From: Cytophaga sp. FL35
Lineage (GTDB): Bacteria > Bacteroidota > Bacteroidia > Flavobacteriales > Flavobacteriaceae
DNA length: 64,000 nt
NCBI RefSeq assembly: GCF_014349235.1
Contig: NZ_JACSOH010000013.1
Location: 1 to 64,000, forward strand
Direction: 5' to 3'
The translations under genes and the position numbers were made by a program. Positions 16,121 through 27,200 of this stretch are shown here, in pieces (within the stretch, counting starts at the first letter, position 1; each line of letters begins with the position of its first letter). The notes beneath the pieces are model-generated. The model was given only the letters and a program-made list of their open reading frames with translations. It made no database searches and was not told the origin of the DNA.

Positions 16121-19100
16121 TTGTTCAAAAGCGTATTTGATTACATCTAAAATATCGGATGGGATATTATCAGGACTAACAATCGCATTAGGATTACCAA
16201 ATATTTCTAACCCTACCCTGGTTTGAACTTGTTTTTCTGAATAATTGGCTATTATATTTTTAAATTCTTCTAACTGTTGATGTTCATTTAACTCTTTAAA
16301 AGCCAATAGACCAAATATGTGATTAATGGTGTTTCGGTCAGCATGTCCTACCGAGTAGGTTGAAATGGAATTATAAAGTTCCTTTGCCTGAACGGAATCA
16401 CCTGTTTTCTGATAAGCTTTCGCTAATAAAAAATTTTGAGCTCTTTCATCTGGTTGGAATGGTTTACCCACTCCGATGTTTTCAGGCCACTCTTTCGCTT
16501 TTCTCAATATGCCGATAGCTTCATTAATTTTTTTCTTTTCTAACAGGTTCACGGCCAAGGATAAATGGGCACGCTCATAAATCGTTCTGCTTTCGCTAGC
16601 ATGTTCATATGGTAATACCTTTATTACATTCAGTAACTTAAGCACTTCATTATACTTTTCCTTTACCAATAAGCTTTTTGCATAAGCCAAGCCAATGTTG
16701 TAATTATTTTTAAAGCTTTTATAGGCTTTTTTTGAAAGGGAATAGGCTTGATCGTACGATTTGTTGTTCAAGCAAAAAAAGATGTACTCTTCCCAAATTT
16801 TCCAGTCGGACTTATTTAAGCTTAAGGCTTTTTCAAAATCTTGATTGATTAAATCTACATTTCTTTCAGAAAGCATTTTAGCTCTAAATCGGTAAAAAAC
16901 ATCAGAAGTTGGTAGCATTTTTAGATTTTCAAGTATGCTATCAGCTTCCTTTTGTCTTCCTACCGCGTATAGGTTTTGTGTTAGGTAATATTGGTATTTC
17001 CAATGGTCATTCTCGGTAGTTGCCCAATTTAATACGTCAAGTGTTTCTGGACGAAAGGGGTGTACGAAGTCAACAGGTTCTTTACTGATTTCATCCAAAG
17101 TGTTAGATGATTTTTCTAGTTCCTTATCGGCGTTGATAAAGGCAAGCCATAATTTGTTTTTTACGGCTACAGAACTGTAGCTTAAAAGCTTGGTAGCTTC
17201 CTTGGTCAATCCAACACCTAGGTAATCTAGTGCGAGGCCAAGTATAATATCATCCCCTAATTCCGCATCGAAATTAAGTTCTAGACTAGAATCTTTTTGA
17301 AAATGGCTTTCGGCTTGTACAAAAGGATCCAGAGGAAACAATTCTTTATATTTTGAAAGCTTATCTTGATATGTTTCTGAATCCTCACTTAATCGAGACA
17401 CCATTATCTGCACTTTTCTTGCATTCAGATTATAGGTGTTAAAATCCAATGCCTTTTTGGAATACAATGCTGCTTTTTTTAAGTTTTGATTTAATAGGTA
17501 TAGTTCTGCCATTTGGGCAAAAGCAACGGACCTAAATTTCATATCCCGCGCCGCCCAACCGAAAGATTCTAGGGCGTTTACTAAATTGTTCTTCTTCCTG
17601 TAAGCAAGACCAGCTAGGTAATTCGCCTTTGTATGATAGGTGTCAAGTGACAAGACCTTGTTTAAAAGTTTCAATGATTTATCGTAGTTGGCCTTTCTTA
17701 TTTCAATATCGGCGAGATTTGTCAAAGCTCTCATATGAGAAGGATTCATTGCCAAGACTTCATTAAATTTTTGTTCGGCCAGAGCAAAATCCCGAAATTC
17801 AAGGGCTTCTTCTCCTTCAAACAGCACTAGGTCGTTTCCGGTAAGAACAACATCTTCTTTAGGAGCAAAAGGTCTTTTTAGCTCTAATTTTTTAGAATCT
17901 AAACTGTAATTGAGGTCAGCTCCTTCAACAATTATTTCAATCTCATCGTTTTCATCCAAATCAAGGGGTTTTTGGTAAATTTCCATAGGCTTTAATACCA
18001 ACATCTCACTATAAAGCTGAGTTCCGTTTTTAAAAACTTTTAGCTTATGATTCAATGGTTGAAGGGCATTAAGTCCTATTACTATTTGTCCGTTTTCTTT
18101 GGTTACATTTAAAACACCATAGGGTGAGGCATCTACCATACCTTTAATTTTTTTAAACGGAAACCAAATTTCACTCCAGCTATCCATTGAATAGGGATCA
18201 AAGCCAACTTGACTTATGGGATTGGTCTCGCCAGGCGAATATTGATTGAACAACCTGCCTGCTTGAAATTCAATGTATTGGCCTTTCTTGTCAGTTAAAA
18301 GGTCTTCCCAAATGCCCCCGGATCTTGAAAGCGCCCATAACCATAATTTTTGTCCTGGCATTTCTTCATAGGGTGCCCATTGTCCAAAGCCAAAATCCGT
18401 ATCGTGATAATATCCGCCGAAAAAATTTTGATAGGTCCCAACAATATGATAGGATTTAGAAGATCCAAAATTATTGTTTTTGTAAAAAGACAAATCTCTT
18501 CCTTTGTCGTCAATCGGCCATGAATGTGCTTTTCCTCCGTGCTCTAAATGGGCGGTACCGGGAATAAAAAATTGAAGGTCATCGGAAGCTTTTGCTGCGC
18601 CCGTCATCCAATTATAGTAAGATTGGGATAAAGGGGAAGCATTGTACCAGTTTACATTGGTCTCAAAATAAGCTTTGTCTTCTTCCAATCGTATTTCAAC
18701 TTGCCAAATTGTATTGGAAGGTAAATCTGTCGTACCTACAAAACAACTTACACTACCGTCGTCATTTCTTCTGGTGAGATAATTGACAGGGGTTGCCGTA
18801 CCGGGATGATGACCAATAATTCCAAAGTTAAATTCAATTCCACCAGAGGTCCAAGGGCCTCGCATAGCTATATTTCGGAACTTCACCACGTCATTTTGAT
18901 AAAGAAATTCTTCTCCAGTACTTTTTTCAATGGCTCCCCAGACTTTACCACCAATTTCAGGTAGTACCAACACTTTTATATAATCGTTTTCTAAGGTAAC
19001 AACCTTCCAGTCTTTCTTTGATGATTGATGCTCGTATTCTTCAAATTTAAAGTAGGGATATATCTTGGGGTTCTCACTTAAAATTGGTACCGGATTAGGT

Positions 19101-19225
19101 TTACCGTAATCATAGGTTTCCAATGGGATGGTTTCTTCCCTAATGGTAACATTTTGAGCTCCGGTTTTTAAGAATAATAAATTTAGGCCTAGAAAAAATA
19201 ATAGTTGTTTGGTGGTAAGATGCAT
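16118..19225 (-). CDS. DUF5107 protein with C-terminal TPR array
   Basis: A 1035-residue exported protein with a signal peptide ending near KTGAQNVTI. Residues about 25-440 form the DUF5107 domain: GGKVWGAIEKSTGEEFLYQND, RGPWTSGGIEFNFGIIGHHPG and MTGAAKASDDLQFFIPGT. The fold appears related to the galactose-mutarotase-like beta-sandwich used by several carbohydrate-active enzymes. Residues about 480-1000 carry many TPR-like repeats (FALAEQKFNEVLAMNPSH, YDKSLKLLNKVLSLDTYH). Catalytic residues cannot be assigned. It begins eight bases after the FG-GAP lipoprotein gene, so the two share a transcript. Probable role: periplasmic or surface handling of a carbohydrate-like substrate in the SusCD locus (inference). 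Length is in the family's usual range. Confidence 0.82.
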   Translation of the reverse strand: MHLTTKQLLFFLGLNLLFLKTGAQNVTIREETIPLETYDYGKPNPVPILSENPKIYPYFKFEEYEHQSSKKDWKVVTLENDYIKVLVLPEIGGKVWGAIEKSTGEEFLYQNDVVKFRNIAMRGPWTSGGIEFNFGIIGHHPGTATPVNYLTRRNDDGSVSCFVGTTDLPSNTIWQVEIRLEEDKAYFETNVNWYNASPLSQSYYNWMTGAAKASDDLQFFIPGTAHLEHGGKAHSWPIDDKGRDLSFYKNNNFGSSKSYHIVGTYQNFFGGYYHDTDFGFGQWAPYEEMPGQKLWLWALSRSGGIWEDLLTDKKGQYIEFQAGRLFNQYSPGETNPISQVGFDPYSMDSWSEIWFPFKKIKGMVDASPYGVLNVTKENGQIVIGLNALQPLNHKLKVFKNGTQLYSEMLVLKPMEIYQKPLDLDENDEIEIIVEGADLNYSLDSKKLELKRPFAPKEDVVLTGNDLVLFEGEEALEFRDFALAEQKFNEVLAMNPSHMRALTNLADIEIRKANYDKSLKLLNKVLSLDTYHTKANYLAGLAYRKKNNLVNALESFGWAARDMKFRSVAFAQMAELYLLNQNLKKAALYSKKALDFNTYNLNARKVQIMVSRLSEDSETYQDKLSKYKELFPLDPFVQAESHFQKDSSLELNFDAELGDDIILGLALDYLGVGLTKEATKLLSYSSVAVKNKLWLAFINADKELEKSSNTLDEISKEPVDFVHPFRPETLDVLNWATTENDHWKYQYYLTQNLYAVGRQKEADSILENLKMLPTSDVFYRFRAKMLSERNVDLINQDFEKALSLNKSDWKIWEEYIFFCLNNKSYDQAYSLSKKAYKSFKNNYNIGLAYAKSLLVKEKYNEVLKLLNVIKVLPYEHASESRTIYERAHLSLAVNLLEKKKINEAIGILRKAKEWPENIGVGKPFQPDERAQNFLLAKAYQKTGDSVQAKELYNSISTYSVGHADRNTINHIFGLLAFKELNEHQQLEEFKNIIANYSEKQVQTRVGLEIFGNPNAIVSPDNIPSDILDVIKYAFEQ

Positions 19226-19233
19226 AATTATTT

Positions 19234-22200
19234 TTAGTTAGAATGGTAATGGTAGGTTGATACATTATTATTGTTTCTAGCTATTAATAGAAAATTTTGG
19301 TTGTTAGTGCTCTTTATGGAGTTTAGTGCCCTGACCTCCCCATTTATGTTGAGACCGCTAATATCATTGGTAACAGATTCAAAATTACCCTTGCCGTCGC
19401 CATAGAACAGCGCTCCTTTATTGGCATCGTACCTACCGTACTTAACGCGAGTTCCAAAAAAGTTACCGGCCAAAAGGGCATCTAGATGGCCATCATTGTT
19501 AAAATCTTCTATTTGAACGGCATATACAGGAGCAAATTGAGCAGGTAAGGGGAGTGGAACAATTTTAAATTTACCATTGCCTAGATTCTCAATGTAAGAG
19601 CTAGCAAAATTGTAGGCATTTAGAATCGTAGCATCAGATAGCTCTTCACTAGAGAAAATATCCGTTATTTTCTGGTCCGCATAATCTGAATAATTCACAT
19701 ATCTGTTTTTGAGGCCGCTTAGCTGGCCTACCAAATCATCTTTTGAAAATATCGGATAACTCTCTCCCATATTATATGAGGTAAGAATAGGGTCAAGAGA
19801 TCCATTGGAGTCAAAATCTTTTGAATAAAGTTGAACAGGCTTCTCCAAAGAGGCCTTTAATTGAGAGTTTAGACCAAAGTTACCTACTATAAAATCCTCA
19901 TCCCCATCATTATCAAAATCTCCTCTTTCTATAGTATTGTACCAGCCTTCTGTATTCTCTAAACCAGAGTGCTCAGTTTCATCGACAAATTCACCATTGA
20001 CATTCATCAGTACTTTTATGGGCATAAATTCTCCAACAATGATTAAATCTTGCGTACCATCTTTATTTAAATCTGACCATTTGGCATCGGTAACCATACC
20101 AATTGATTGTAAACCTATTGCAAATTTTGTGGTAACATCAGTAAACTGACCTTTTCCGTTATTTTCAAGTAGAAAACTATTTGGGGTCGTAGGATACTTT
20201 CCTGGTACGGAACGGCTGCCTATGAACAAATCAATATCTCCATCACCATCATAATCGGAGGCTTTTACGCAAGATCCATTAGCAAAAATTTTGGGCAGGC
20301 CATTATCACTAATTCTAAACCTTCCCTGACCATTATTAAGGAATAACCGGTCTTGTAAGTGAACTGATTCTATTTCGTTTTCATGCCCACCACTTACCAC
20401 ATATAAATCTTTATCCCCGTCATTATCGGCGTCAAAAAAAAGCGCATCTATATCTTCAAATCCATCATCGCTTTCAATGGAAACTCCTGAAAAAGACCCA
20501 TTCTTATTTTGCAGGAAGAGTTTACCTAGTTGCCCCTTTGCTCCACCGATATAAAAGTCCTCCAGCCCGTCTGAATTGACATCAGCTACGGTTAAAGCCG
20601 GCCCCTCGGTAGATAATTTATGGGGAAGTAATTGCTCTCTTTTAAAATCGATGTAGTTGTTTTCAGAATGCAGAAAAGTAATTATGCTATCGGCATCAAT
20701 ATTGGTGAATAGGGTTTTGCTCTCGCGCTTTTCGGCTGTGAAGGAATCATTTGCTTCCTTTTGATCAATTAAAATCTTTTGATTGATGTCTACGTTTTGA
20801 ATTTTTTGGTTTTGGTTGTTAGGCCAAAGCACGGTAACACTTTTTATCTGTGTTTCTTTTCCCAAACCAAACAATAAATTATAATCTACAGAAGACTGAA
20901 ATCCTCTTGTAGGCATCAATTCTTGGGTAAGAGTTTTATTCTTCGTTTGGACAGTTACCTTGGCCCCGATTCCATAGGAATTATTCCCTATACCTTTTAA
21001 AGAGACCTTAAGGAAGTTATTCTTTGCTAAAAGTTCACCATTGTTTCTGTAAATAAAGGCTCTTTCATCCGTATTGTTAACGATAAGGTCTAGGTCTCCG
21101 TCGTTGTCTAAATCAGCGTATGCAGCACCGTTGGACAGGGTTTTTTGATCAAGTCCCCAATCTTTGTTCACCTTGGTGAAGGTTAAATTACCATTGTTTT
21201 GAAAGGTGTAATTTTCTTCGATTGTCGATGGTATATTTTTTATGAGGTCTAGTATAGCCGTTTGTTCACCAGTTCGATTTTCTTTCAATTTTTCTTGTAC
21301 GGCAAAGTTCATAAAATCCATGTTGGTGTAGTCTCTTTTATAGCCGTTGGTAACGTAAATATCTTTATAACCATCATTGTTTAAATCCGCAAAAAGAGAA
21401 GCCCAACTCCAATCTGTGCTGGAGACTCCTGACAGTTGTCCTATTTCAGAAAAAGACTCTCCGTTATTATTTAATTGTAACATGTTGCGCATGGTCTGAT
21501 TGTAGAAACCAGAATTGACCAATAGTTGATATTTATCATAATTGTCAGGGCCGGAAACCATTTTTATTCTTTGATTGCTCTCAGGAAGCATATCCAAAGT
21601 CATAATTTCAGGAAAGCCATCATTATTAATATCGGCGATGTCAGAACCCATGGAGAATAATGACGAGTGACCTATATAACGCTCTAAATCTTCTGTAAAA
21701 GTTCCATCTTGATTATTTATGTACAGATAATCTTGCTCATTGTAATCATTGGAAACATAAATATCTGGCCAATTATCATTATTGATATCAGAAATGGCAA
21801 CACCTAGTCCAAAACCTAAGACATTAGTTATTAGACCTGCTTCTAGGCTTACATCTACATAAGCGCCATTGTCGTTTCTGTACAACTTATCCGAGGACGC
21901 ATCATTTTTCTTACTTTTTAAGCGAGCGGTTATTTGGCTAAAACCGGCATATTCTTGTGTGGAGTGGTTAAGAATGAATAAATCAAGATCCCCATCTTTA
22001 TCATAATCGAAAAACGCAGCTTGTGTGGAATATCCGCTGTCGTCAATACCATATTCTTTTGCTTTCTCTGAAAAGGTTAAGTCCCCATTATTGATAAACA
22101 ACAGGTTTTTTCTTTTTTTGGGGGATTGTGCAGCTGAGCGACAGACATAAATGTCCAGTAGTCCATCTGAATTCACATCTGCCATTGTAGTACCAGTGTT

Positions 22201-22530
22201 CCATAGACCTTCAGCAAATACTCCGGCCTCCTTTGATATTTCTTCAAATTCGAAATTACCTTTGTTGATATAAAGATGGCTTCCTACCATGTTGCCAGTA
22301 AAATATAAATCAGCTAGTCCGTCATTATTTAGGTCACCTACAGAAATACCCCCGCCATTATAAAAATAGCCATAGGTTAATACATTGAATTCCTCAGTTT
22401 CTTGTGTCGTGTTTTTAAAATTTATCCCAGTCTGACTTGAACTAAGTAAAGAGAAAAGCTTGTTATTTGGATCTGAAGAACAAGAAAAGAATGCTGTGAA
22501 TACTAGAAAGAAAACCAATACCTTTTTCAT
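19234..22530 (-). CDS. FG-GAP/VCBS repeat lipoprotein with ASPIC/UnbV domain
   Basis: A 1098-residue lipoprotein (FFSCSSDPN, mature Cys near residue 17). It is built of repeated calcium-binding FG-GAP motifs of the form DxNxDGxxDxY: GDLNNDGLADLYFTGN, ADVNSDGLLDIYV, FDYDKDGDLDLFI, ADLDNDGDLDLIVNN, and again in the C-terminal third. A central ASPIC/UnbV domain lies around residues 510-590 (FLKVSLKGIGNNSYGIGAKV ... LWPNNQNQKI). The layout is CRTAC1-like: two beta-propellers joined by ASPIC. These proteins are surface-exposed and often lie in Sus loci; none has a clear enzymatic role. It follows susD after a terminator (22568-22597) and leads into DUF5107, suggesting lower expression than susCD. 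Confidence 0.85.
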   Translation of the reverse strand: MKKVLVFFLVFTAFFSCSSDPNNKLFSLLSSSQTGINFKNTTQETEEFNVLTYGYFYNGGGISVGDLNNDGLADLYFTGNMVGSHLYINKGNFEFEEISKEAGVFAEGLWNTGTTMADVNSDGLLDIYVCRSAAQSPKKRKNLLFINNGDLTFSEKAKEYGIDDSGYSTQAAFFDYDKDGDLDLFILNHSTQEYAGFSQITARLKSKKNDASSDKLYRNDNGAYVDVSLEAGLITNVLGFGLGVAISDINNDNWPDIYVSNDYNEQDYLYINNQDGTFTEDLERYIGHSSLFSMGSDIADINNDGFPEIMTLDMLPESNQRIKMVSGPDNYDKYQLLVNSGFYNQTMRNMLQLNNNGESFSEIGQLSGVSSTDWSWASLFADLNNDGYKDIYVTNGYKRDYTNMDFMNFAVQEKLKENRTGEQTAILDLIKNIPSTIEENYTFQNNGNLTFTKVNKDWGLDQKTLSNGAAYADLDNDGDLDLIVNNTDERAFIYRNNGELLAKNNFLKVSLKGIGNNSYGIGAKVTVQTKNKTLTQELMPTRGFQSSVDYNLLFGLGKETQIKSVTVLWPNNQNQKIQNVDINQKILIDQKEANDSFTAEKRESKTLFTNIDADSIITFLHSENNYIDFKREQLLPHKLSTEGPALTVADVNSDGLEDFYIGGAKGQLGKLFLQNKNGSFSGVSIESDDGFEDIDALFFDADNDGDKDLYVVSGGHENEIESVHLQDRLFLNNGQGRFRISDNGLPKIFANGSCVKASDYDGDGDIDLFIGSRSVPGKYPTTPNSFLLENNGKGQFTDVTTKFAIGLQSIGMVTDAKWSDLNKDGTQDLIIVGEFMPIKVLMNVNGEFVDETEHSGLENTEGWYNTIERGDFDNDGDEDFIVGNFGLNSQLKASLEKPVQLYSKDFDSNGSLDPILTSYNMGESYPIFSKDDLVGQLSGLKNRYVNYSDYADQKITDIFSSEELSDATILNAYNFASSYIENLGNGKFKIVPLPLPAQFAPVYAVQIEDFNNDGHLDALLAGNFFGTRVKYGRYDANKGALFYGDGKGNFESVTNDISGLNINGEVRALNSIKSTNNQNFLLIARNNNNVSTYHYHSN

Positions 22531-22567
22531 ACTGCTTAAGAACTTAAATCATAAAATTTGGTAAAAA

Positions 22568-22597
22568 TAAAAAAGACCGCTTAATGCGGCCTTTTTT
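22568..22597 (-). terminator. Intra-operon terminator between susD and the FG-GAP gene
   Basis: Minus strand: AAAAAAGGCCGC, loop ATTAA, GCGGTCTTTTTT, with one A-C opposition. It has a strong T-run. It lies 13 bases after the susD stop and 38 before the FG-GAP start, so it may let only part of the susCD transcript continue. Confidence 0.65.
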
Positions 22598-22609
22598 GTT
22601 TATTTCAAT

Positions 22610-24226
22610 CTAGTTTTTAGCGTCCCACCATAGTTTGGTTGTTCCGTTATCAGGCCCCCCTAGTTTATTGGGGTCATTAATGGCATCTTCAACAGCTGCT
22701 GTGTTATTATTTCTTTCAACATCTGTATACGGCATTCTTCTAGGTATTTCATCAACGCCAATGTTTGTATTTAAAGAATTTACCCTATTGTATAAAGTAG
22801 GATAACCCGTTCTTCTTCTTTCTGCGTAGGCTTCTTCACTATCAGGGTATAGGGCAATCCATTTTTGAGTAATTATTTGCTCCAATTGGTATTCGACGTC
22901 GGCAGTTGCATCGTAAGCGACGGGTACTGACGAAACGGCTGAAATATCTGAACTAATACCCAAAGGTACATTCGTGCTGGTAACATAATCATTACCCATG
23001 AGGTCGGTACCGTCCAAACCATATTCCATATGTGAGGCCATTACACCTTGGTTGTAGAATTCTTCGGCACTTCCGCCCATGTTCCATCCTTCTAAGGCAC
23101 CTTCTGCTAGTAAAAAGTTTACTTCGGCCAACCTGATTAAAGGGTAATTGGGTCCAACAGCATTTGCCTCTGTGTAAGCAGGGGCCATATCCGAATTATT
23201 TAGGTTTAGATTGGGATCTTGCTTTGTTGCTTTTAATTGACCATTCTGCAATCCTTCATAATTGAAAGTTAACCCTGCGGGGTCGTCTGAAGCATCAGGT
23301 TGAACAGCTTCCGCAAAGAATGATGAAACTCTTGGGTCTCTATACCCCTTAAGTATACTTTCCATGTCACCACTCATTCTAAACTCGCCCCATTGTGTAA
23401 TAGTATTATAGCTATTTCTATAGTTTGCTACATCATCAGAAACTATAAATGCATTTTGGCTAATATCTGTCATTACACCTTGCGCAACTGCTTTTTCAGC
23501 CTCCGCCTGCGCTAATGACGGGTCGACATATTTTACCCTCATTGCCAACCGTAAACGTAAGGAGTTTGCAAAAGTCCTCCATTTATCTAGATCGCCTTGA
23601 AAAACCATGTCTTGGTTAGAATTTAAAAAGAACTTAGTCTGTCCAGCGTTTGACGCAAGTACACTTGTTGCTTCGTCCAATACTTCAAAAAAGTCTGAAT
23701 ATATGTCTTGTTGCGAGTCGAATAAAAGGGGAGTAGTCTCTAAATCACCAAAATTGCTGTAGTTTATTGGACCCCAAAGGTCGGTGACTCTGTGGTAAAA
23801 ATATACCTTCCAAATTTTGAAAATGGCGTTTTCTACTTCTAACCCGTTTTCTTCAGTAAAGTCTAATACAAATTTTAGTTCTGGGGCTACATCACTCATT
23901 TGAGAAACATATGCTCCGTTCAACCACCTTCCAACGAGAGTAAATTGATCACTATCAAAGTTGGCCGCCGTGGTGGCAAAATAATTTGCATAAACATCGG
24001 TAAACAATGAATGGCCTAACTGAAAGGGGCCTAAAAAGTCATTGCCGTAATATACCGTACCAAACATAGCTCTTCGAGCTACTAGGGCAACTTCTGACTC
24101 ATCTAGTTGATCTTCAGAAAGGTTTTTGGGGTCTGTATTGGTTTCTATAAAATCGTCGGTACACCCTATAAGTAAACAGACTAAAAACGCAACTGAGGTT
24201 ATTCTATATATAATTTTCATGTTCAT
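22610..24226 (-). CDS. SusD/RagB-family outer-membrane lipoprotein
   Basis: A 538-residue surface lipoprotein: signal peptide with LLIGCTDDF (mature Cys near residue 22). The typical SusD start FIETNTDPKNL, alpha-helical TPR-like segments and late blocks (IRLAEVNFLLAEGAL, EQIITQKWIALYPDSEEAYAERRRTGYP) identify the SusD/RagB family, probably the SusD-like_2 branch. SusD proteins cap the SusC channel and capture the substrate. It lies four bases downstream of its SusC partner. A terminator follows the stop. The substrate cannot be read from the sequence. Confidence 0.95.
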   Translation of the reverse strand: MNMKIIYRITSVAFLVCLLIGCTDDFIETNTDPKNLSEDQLDESEVALVARRAMFGTVYYGNDFLGPFQLGHSLFTDVYANYFATTAANFDSDQFTLVGRWLNGAYVSQMSDVAPELKFVLDFTEENGLEVENAIFKIWKVYFYHRVTDLWGPINYSNFGDLETTPLLFDSQQDIYSDFFEVLDEATSVLASNAGQTKFFLNSNQDMVFQGDLDKWRTFANSLRLRLAMRVKYVDPSLAQAEAEKAVAQGVMTDISQNAFIVSDDVANYRNSYNTITQWGEFRMSGDMESILKGYRDPRVSSFFAEAVQPDASDDPAGLTFNYEGLQNGQLKATKQDPNLNLNNSDMAPAYTEANAVGPNYPLIRLAEVNFLLAEGALEGWNMGGSAEEFYNQGVMASHMEYGLDGTDLMGNDYVTSTNVPLGISSDISAVSSVPVAYDATADVEYQLEQIITQKWIALYPDSEEAYAERRRTGYPTLYNRVNSLNTNIGVDEIPRRMPYTDVERNNNTAAVEDAINDPNKLGGPDNGTTKLWWDAKN

Positions 24227-24230
24227 TTTT

Positions 24231-27200
24231 TTAAAATCCGAAATTCAATGATAATCCAAGTGATCTGCTAGTCGGAATGGCAAAAGCTTGACTACCTTCT
24301 TGGCTTTTATCTGTACTAATTACAGATTCTGGATCAAAACTCTCTGCCTTATTGCTGATAAAAAATAGATTTCTGCCAACAAGAGAAACTCTAGCAGATT
24401 TGAAAAAGGTTTTGTCAAGAACATCTTGCGATAATGAGTAGCCCAAAATAAGCTCACGAAGGCGGATATTGGAAGCATCTTTAACGAAAGCTTCGCCTAC
24501 CGGTGTATTACGGCCCCCAATGGTGCCCCAGAATTCTTCTGCCCCTATTTGAATGTTGTTTGCGCTTCCAGTTTCTGTAACGGCTGTTTCGTGGGAGAAA
24601 ATGTTTTCGCCGAATACTAAAGAACCGTCTCTTCCTTGTACAGTAGATTCCAAAAGACCACTATCGGCTAAAATAGCTCCTGTATAATCAATTACCGAAC
24701 CTCCTTGTCTTATATCTATCAAGAAGCTTAAATTAAAATTTTTATAAGTGAAGCTATTCGAAATACCACCCAACCAATCAGGATTAAAGTTTGCTACCTG
24801 TACATCTAGACCGGGGGTTATCATGGGTGCTCCATTGGCATCTACGATTACATTGCCAGCATCATCTCTTAAAAACCCACGGGAATATATATCGCCAAAA
24901 GGTCTACCTTCAACTAATTTATAAGCCCTAACGAAATCGGCGTTACCAACTTGTAGTTCGTCGAAACCGTCAATAATCTTCATTACTTCACTATCATTTT
25001 TAGTAAAGTTCAAGTTTAGATCCCAGCTGAAATCTTCACTTCTTACGATATCTATTCCTGCAGTAATTTCGACCCCTGTATTCTGAATATCACCGCCATT
25101 TCTAAATACATTGGTTCTTCCTCTTCCAATTTCAACAGGTGTTTGGAATAATTGGTCGAAAGTATTTGATTTATACCAAGTAAAACCAATATTCAAACGA
25201 CTATTAAAGAAACGTGCGTCCAGTCCTAAATCAGTAGATTGTGTAGTTTCTGGTTGCAGGTTTGAATTTGCTAAGGTCTCTGAAATATCTATACTAGAAC
25301 CTACTAGACTTGCTAAACTAAATAATCGGTATGGGTCTGTATCAGTACCTACTTCAGCCCAAGAAGCTCTAAGCTTTAAGAAATCAAACCATTCAGGTAA
25401 GCTAACTAAATCGCTGACAACGGCAGATAAACCAACGGAAGGATAAAAGTAAGACCAGTTATCTGAAGGTAAAGTTGAACTCCAATCATTTCTGGCAGAG
25501 AAATTTAAGAAAACAGCGTTGTCATAGGACAATTCTCCAAATCCGTAAACAGAATTTACTAGTTTTCTATTGAAGCCATCATAGTCATTCTCTCCTGAAA
25601 CAGCATCTAAAGTGTTAAGATTAGAGAGAGCAAACAAATTCTCTTTCTTGAATGAAGACCCAGAAGCACCAAGGGCGTCGAATTGATTTACCCGCATGTT
25701 GGCACCAGCGTTTAAATCTAATCCGAATTTCTCTGATAAGTCTTTGTTAAAATTAATCAAGACATCACTGTTCCACTCAAAAGTACTTTCGTTATATTTT
25801 CTATAACTTCCTTGTGGGGCAACAGTGTAAGTGTCGTAATAACGCATAGTTTCTTCCTTGAAACCTGTTTGATCTAGCGCTGAACGACCCATAATATATA
25901 AATCTGGCGTAATTTGATATTTCAAAGATAAAAGTCCTAAAATACGTTGTTCAAGTCTAGGTCTAAGAACTCGGTTTACCGTCCAATAGGGGTTACCGGC
26001 ACCGTTAAAGTTGGGTGCATAGAAGTGTTGTCGTAGGGCACCTTCATCATTTATAAATTCAAAACTTTTTAAATCTTCGGTACGAATATTTCTTGGCATA
26101 ATATAGGAATACCGTAAGGGGTTGTCAAAGCCCTCTCCAGAAAATAGAACGTTTCTGAAATCTCTTCGAATGTAGTTGATTTTTGAATCAACGGTTAATT
26201 TACCAATAGTTGAGGTGTTTCTTAGACTAAGATTATGGGATTCTAAATCATTGGATTTAATAATTCCACTAGCATCCGTATAAGTATAGGAAATAAAAGT
26301 GTTCGAGTTTTCTTTAGATACATTAATTGACATATTGGTGTTTAATGTGGTCCCTGTTCTAAAAAAATCCTTTACGTTATTGGGTTGCGCTTCGTAGGCA
26401 TATGTTTGCCCGTTTAGAGAGTAATTAGGGTCATTAGACCAATGGGCAACTTGACTACCATCAAAACGAGGCCCCCATGAAGTAGTAGCGTTTGGAGAAT
26501 ATACTCCACCGGACCCCTGGCCATATTCATTTTGATAATCAGTAAGTAAAATTGCGTCTTCAACCGTGGTTGTAAAGTTTAAGCTAGCGGTAACCCCTTC
26601 ATCAAGGCCCTTACCGGATTTCGTAGTTACGATAATTGCCCCATTGGCTGCTCGGCTACCGTAAAGAGCTGCAGCATTCGCACCTTTCAATACTGAAATA
26701 TCTTCAATATCGTCAGGACTAATATTGGAAATATCTCCGTTTAGAATGGCGCCGTCAACTACATAAATCGGAGCGCTGTTCCCTGTTATTGAACGGTTAC
26801 CCCTTAACAACACTCTTGAGGATGATCCAACACCAGAGCTACCTCTGGTAATGGAAATACCAGCAACTTTACCGCTTAAACCATCAAGAACGTTTGTTGA
26901 CCTTGCTTGCGTCAATTCTTCTGTTGATACATCCTGTGTGGCATACGAAAGAGATTTCTTTTGCTTGGTAATACCAAGAGCCGTAACGACTACCTCGTCC
27001 AATTGGCTGGCATCTTCTTCCATTGAAATATCTATGGATGAATTTGCACCAACAGTTACATTTTTACTTTTCATTCCTAAGTAGGAGAAAACTAAGATAT
27101 CTCCTTCAGAAGCTTCAATGGTGTAATTTCCATCAAAATCTGTTTGTGTTCCAGTTGTGGTTCCCTGTACCAAAACATTTACGCCTGGCAACGGAAAACC

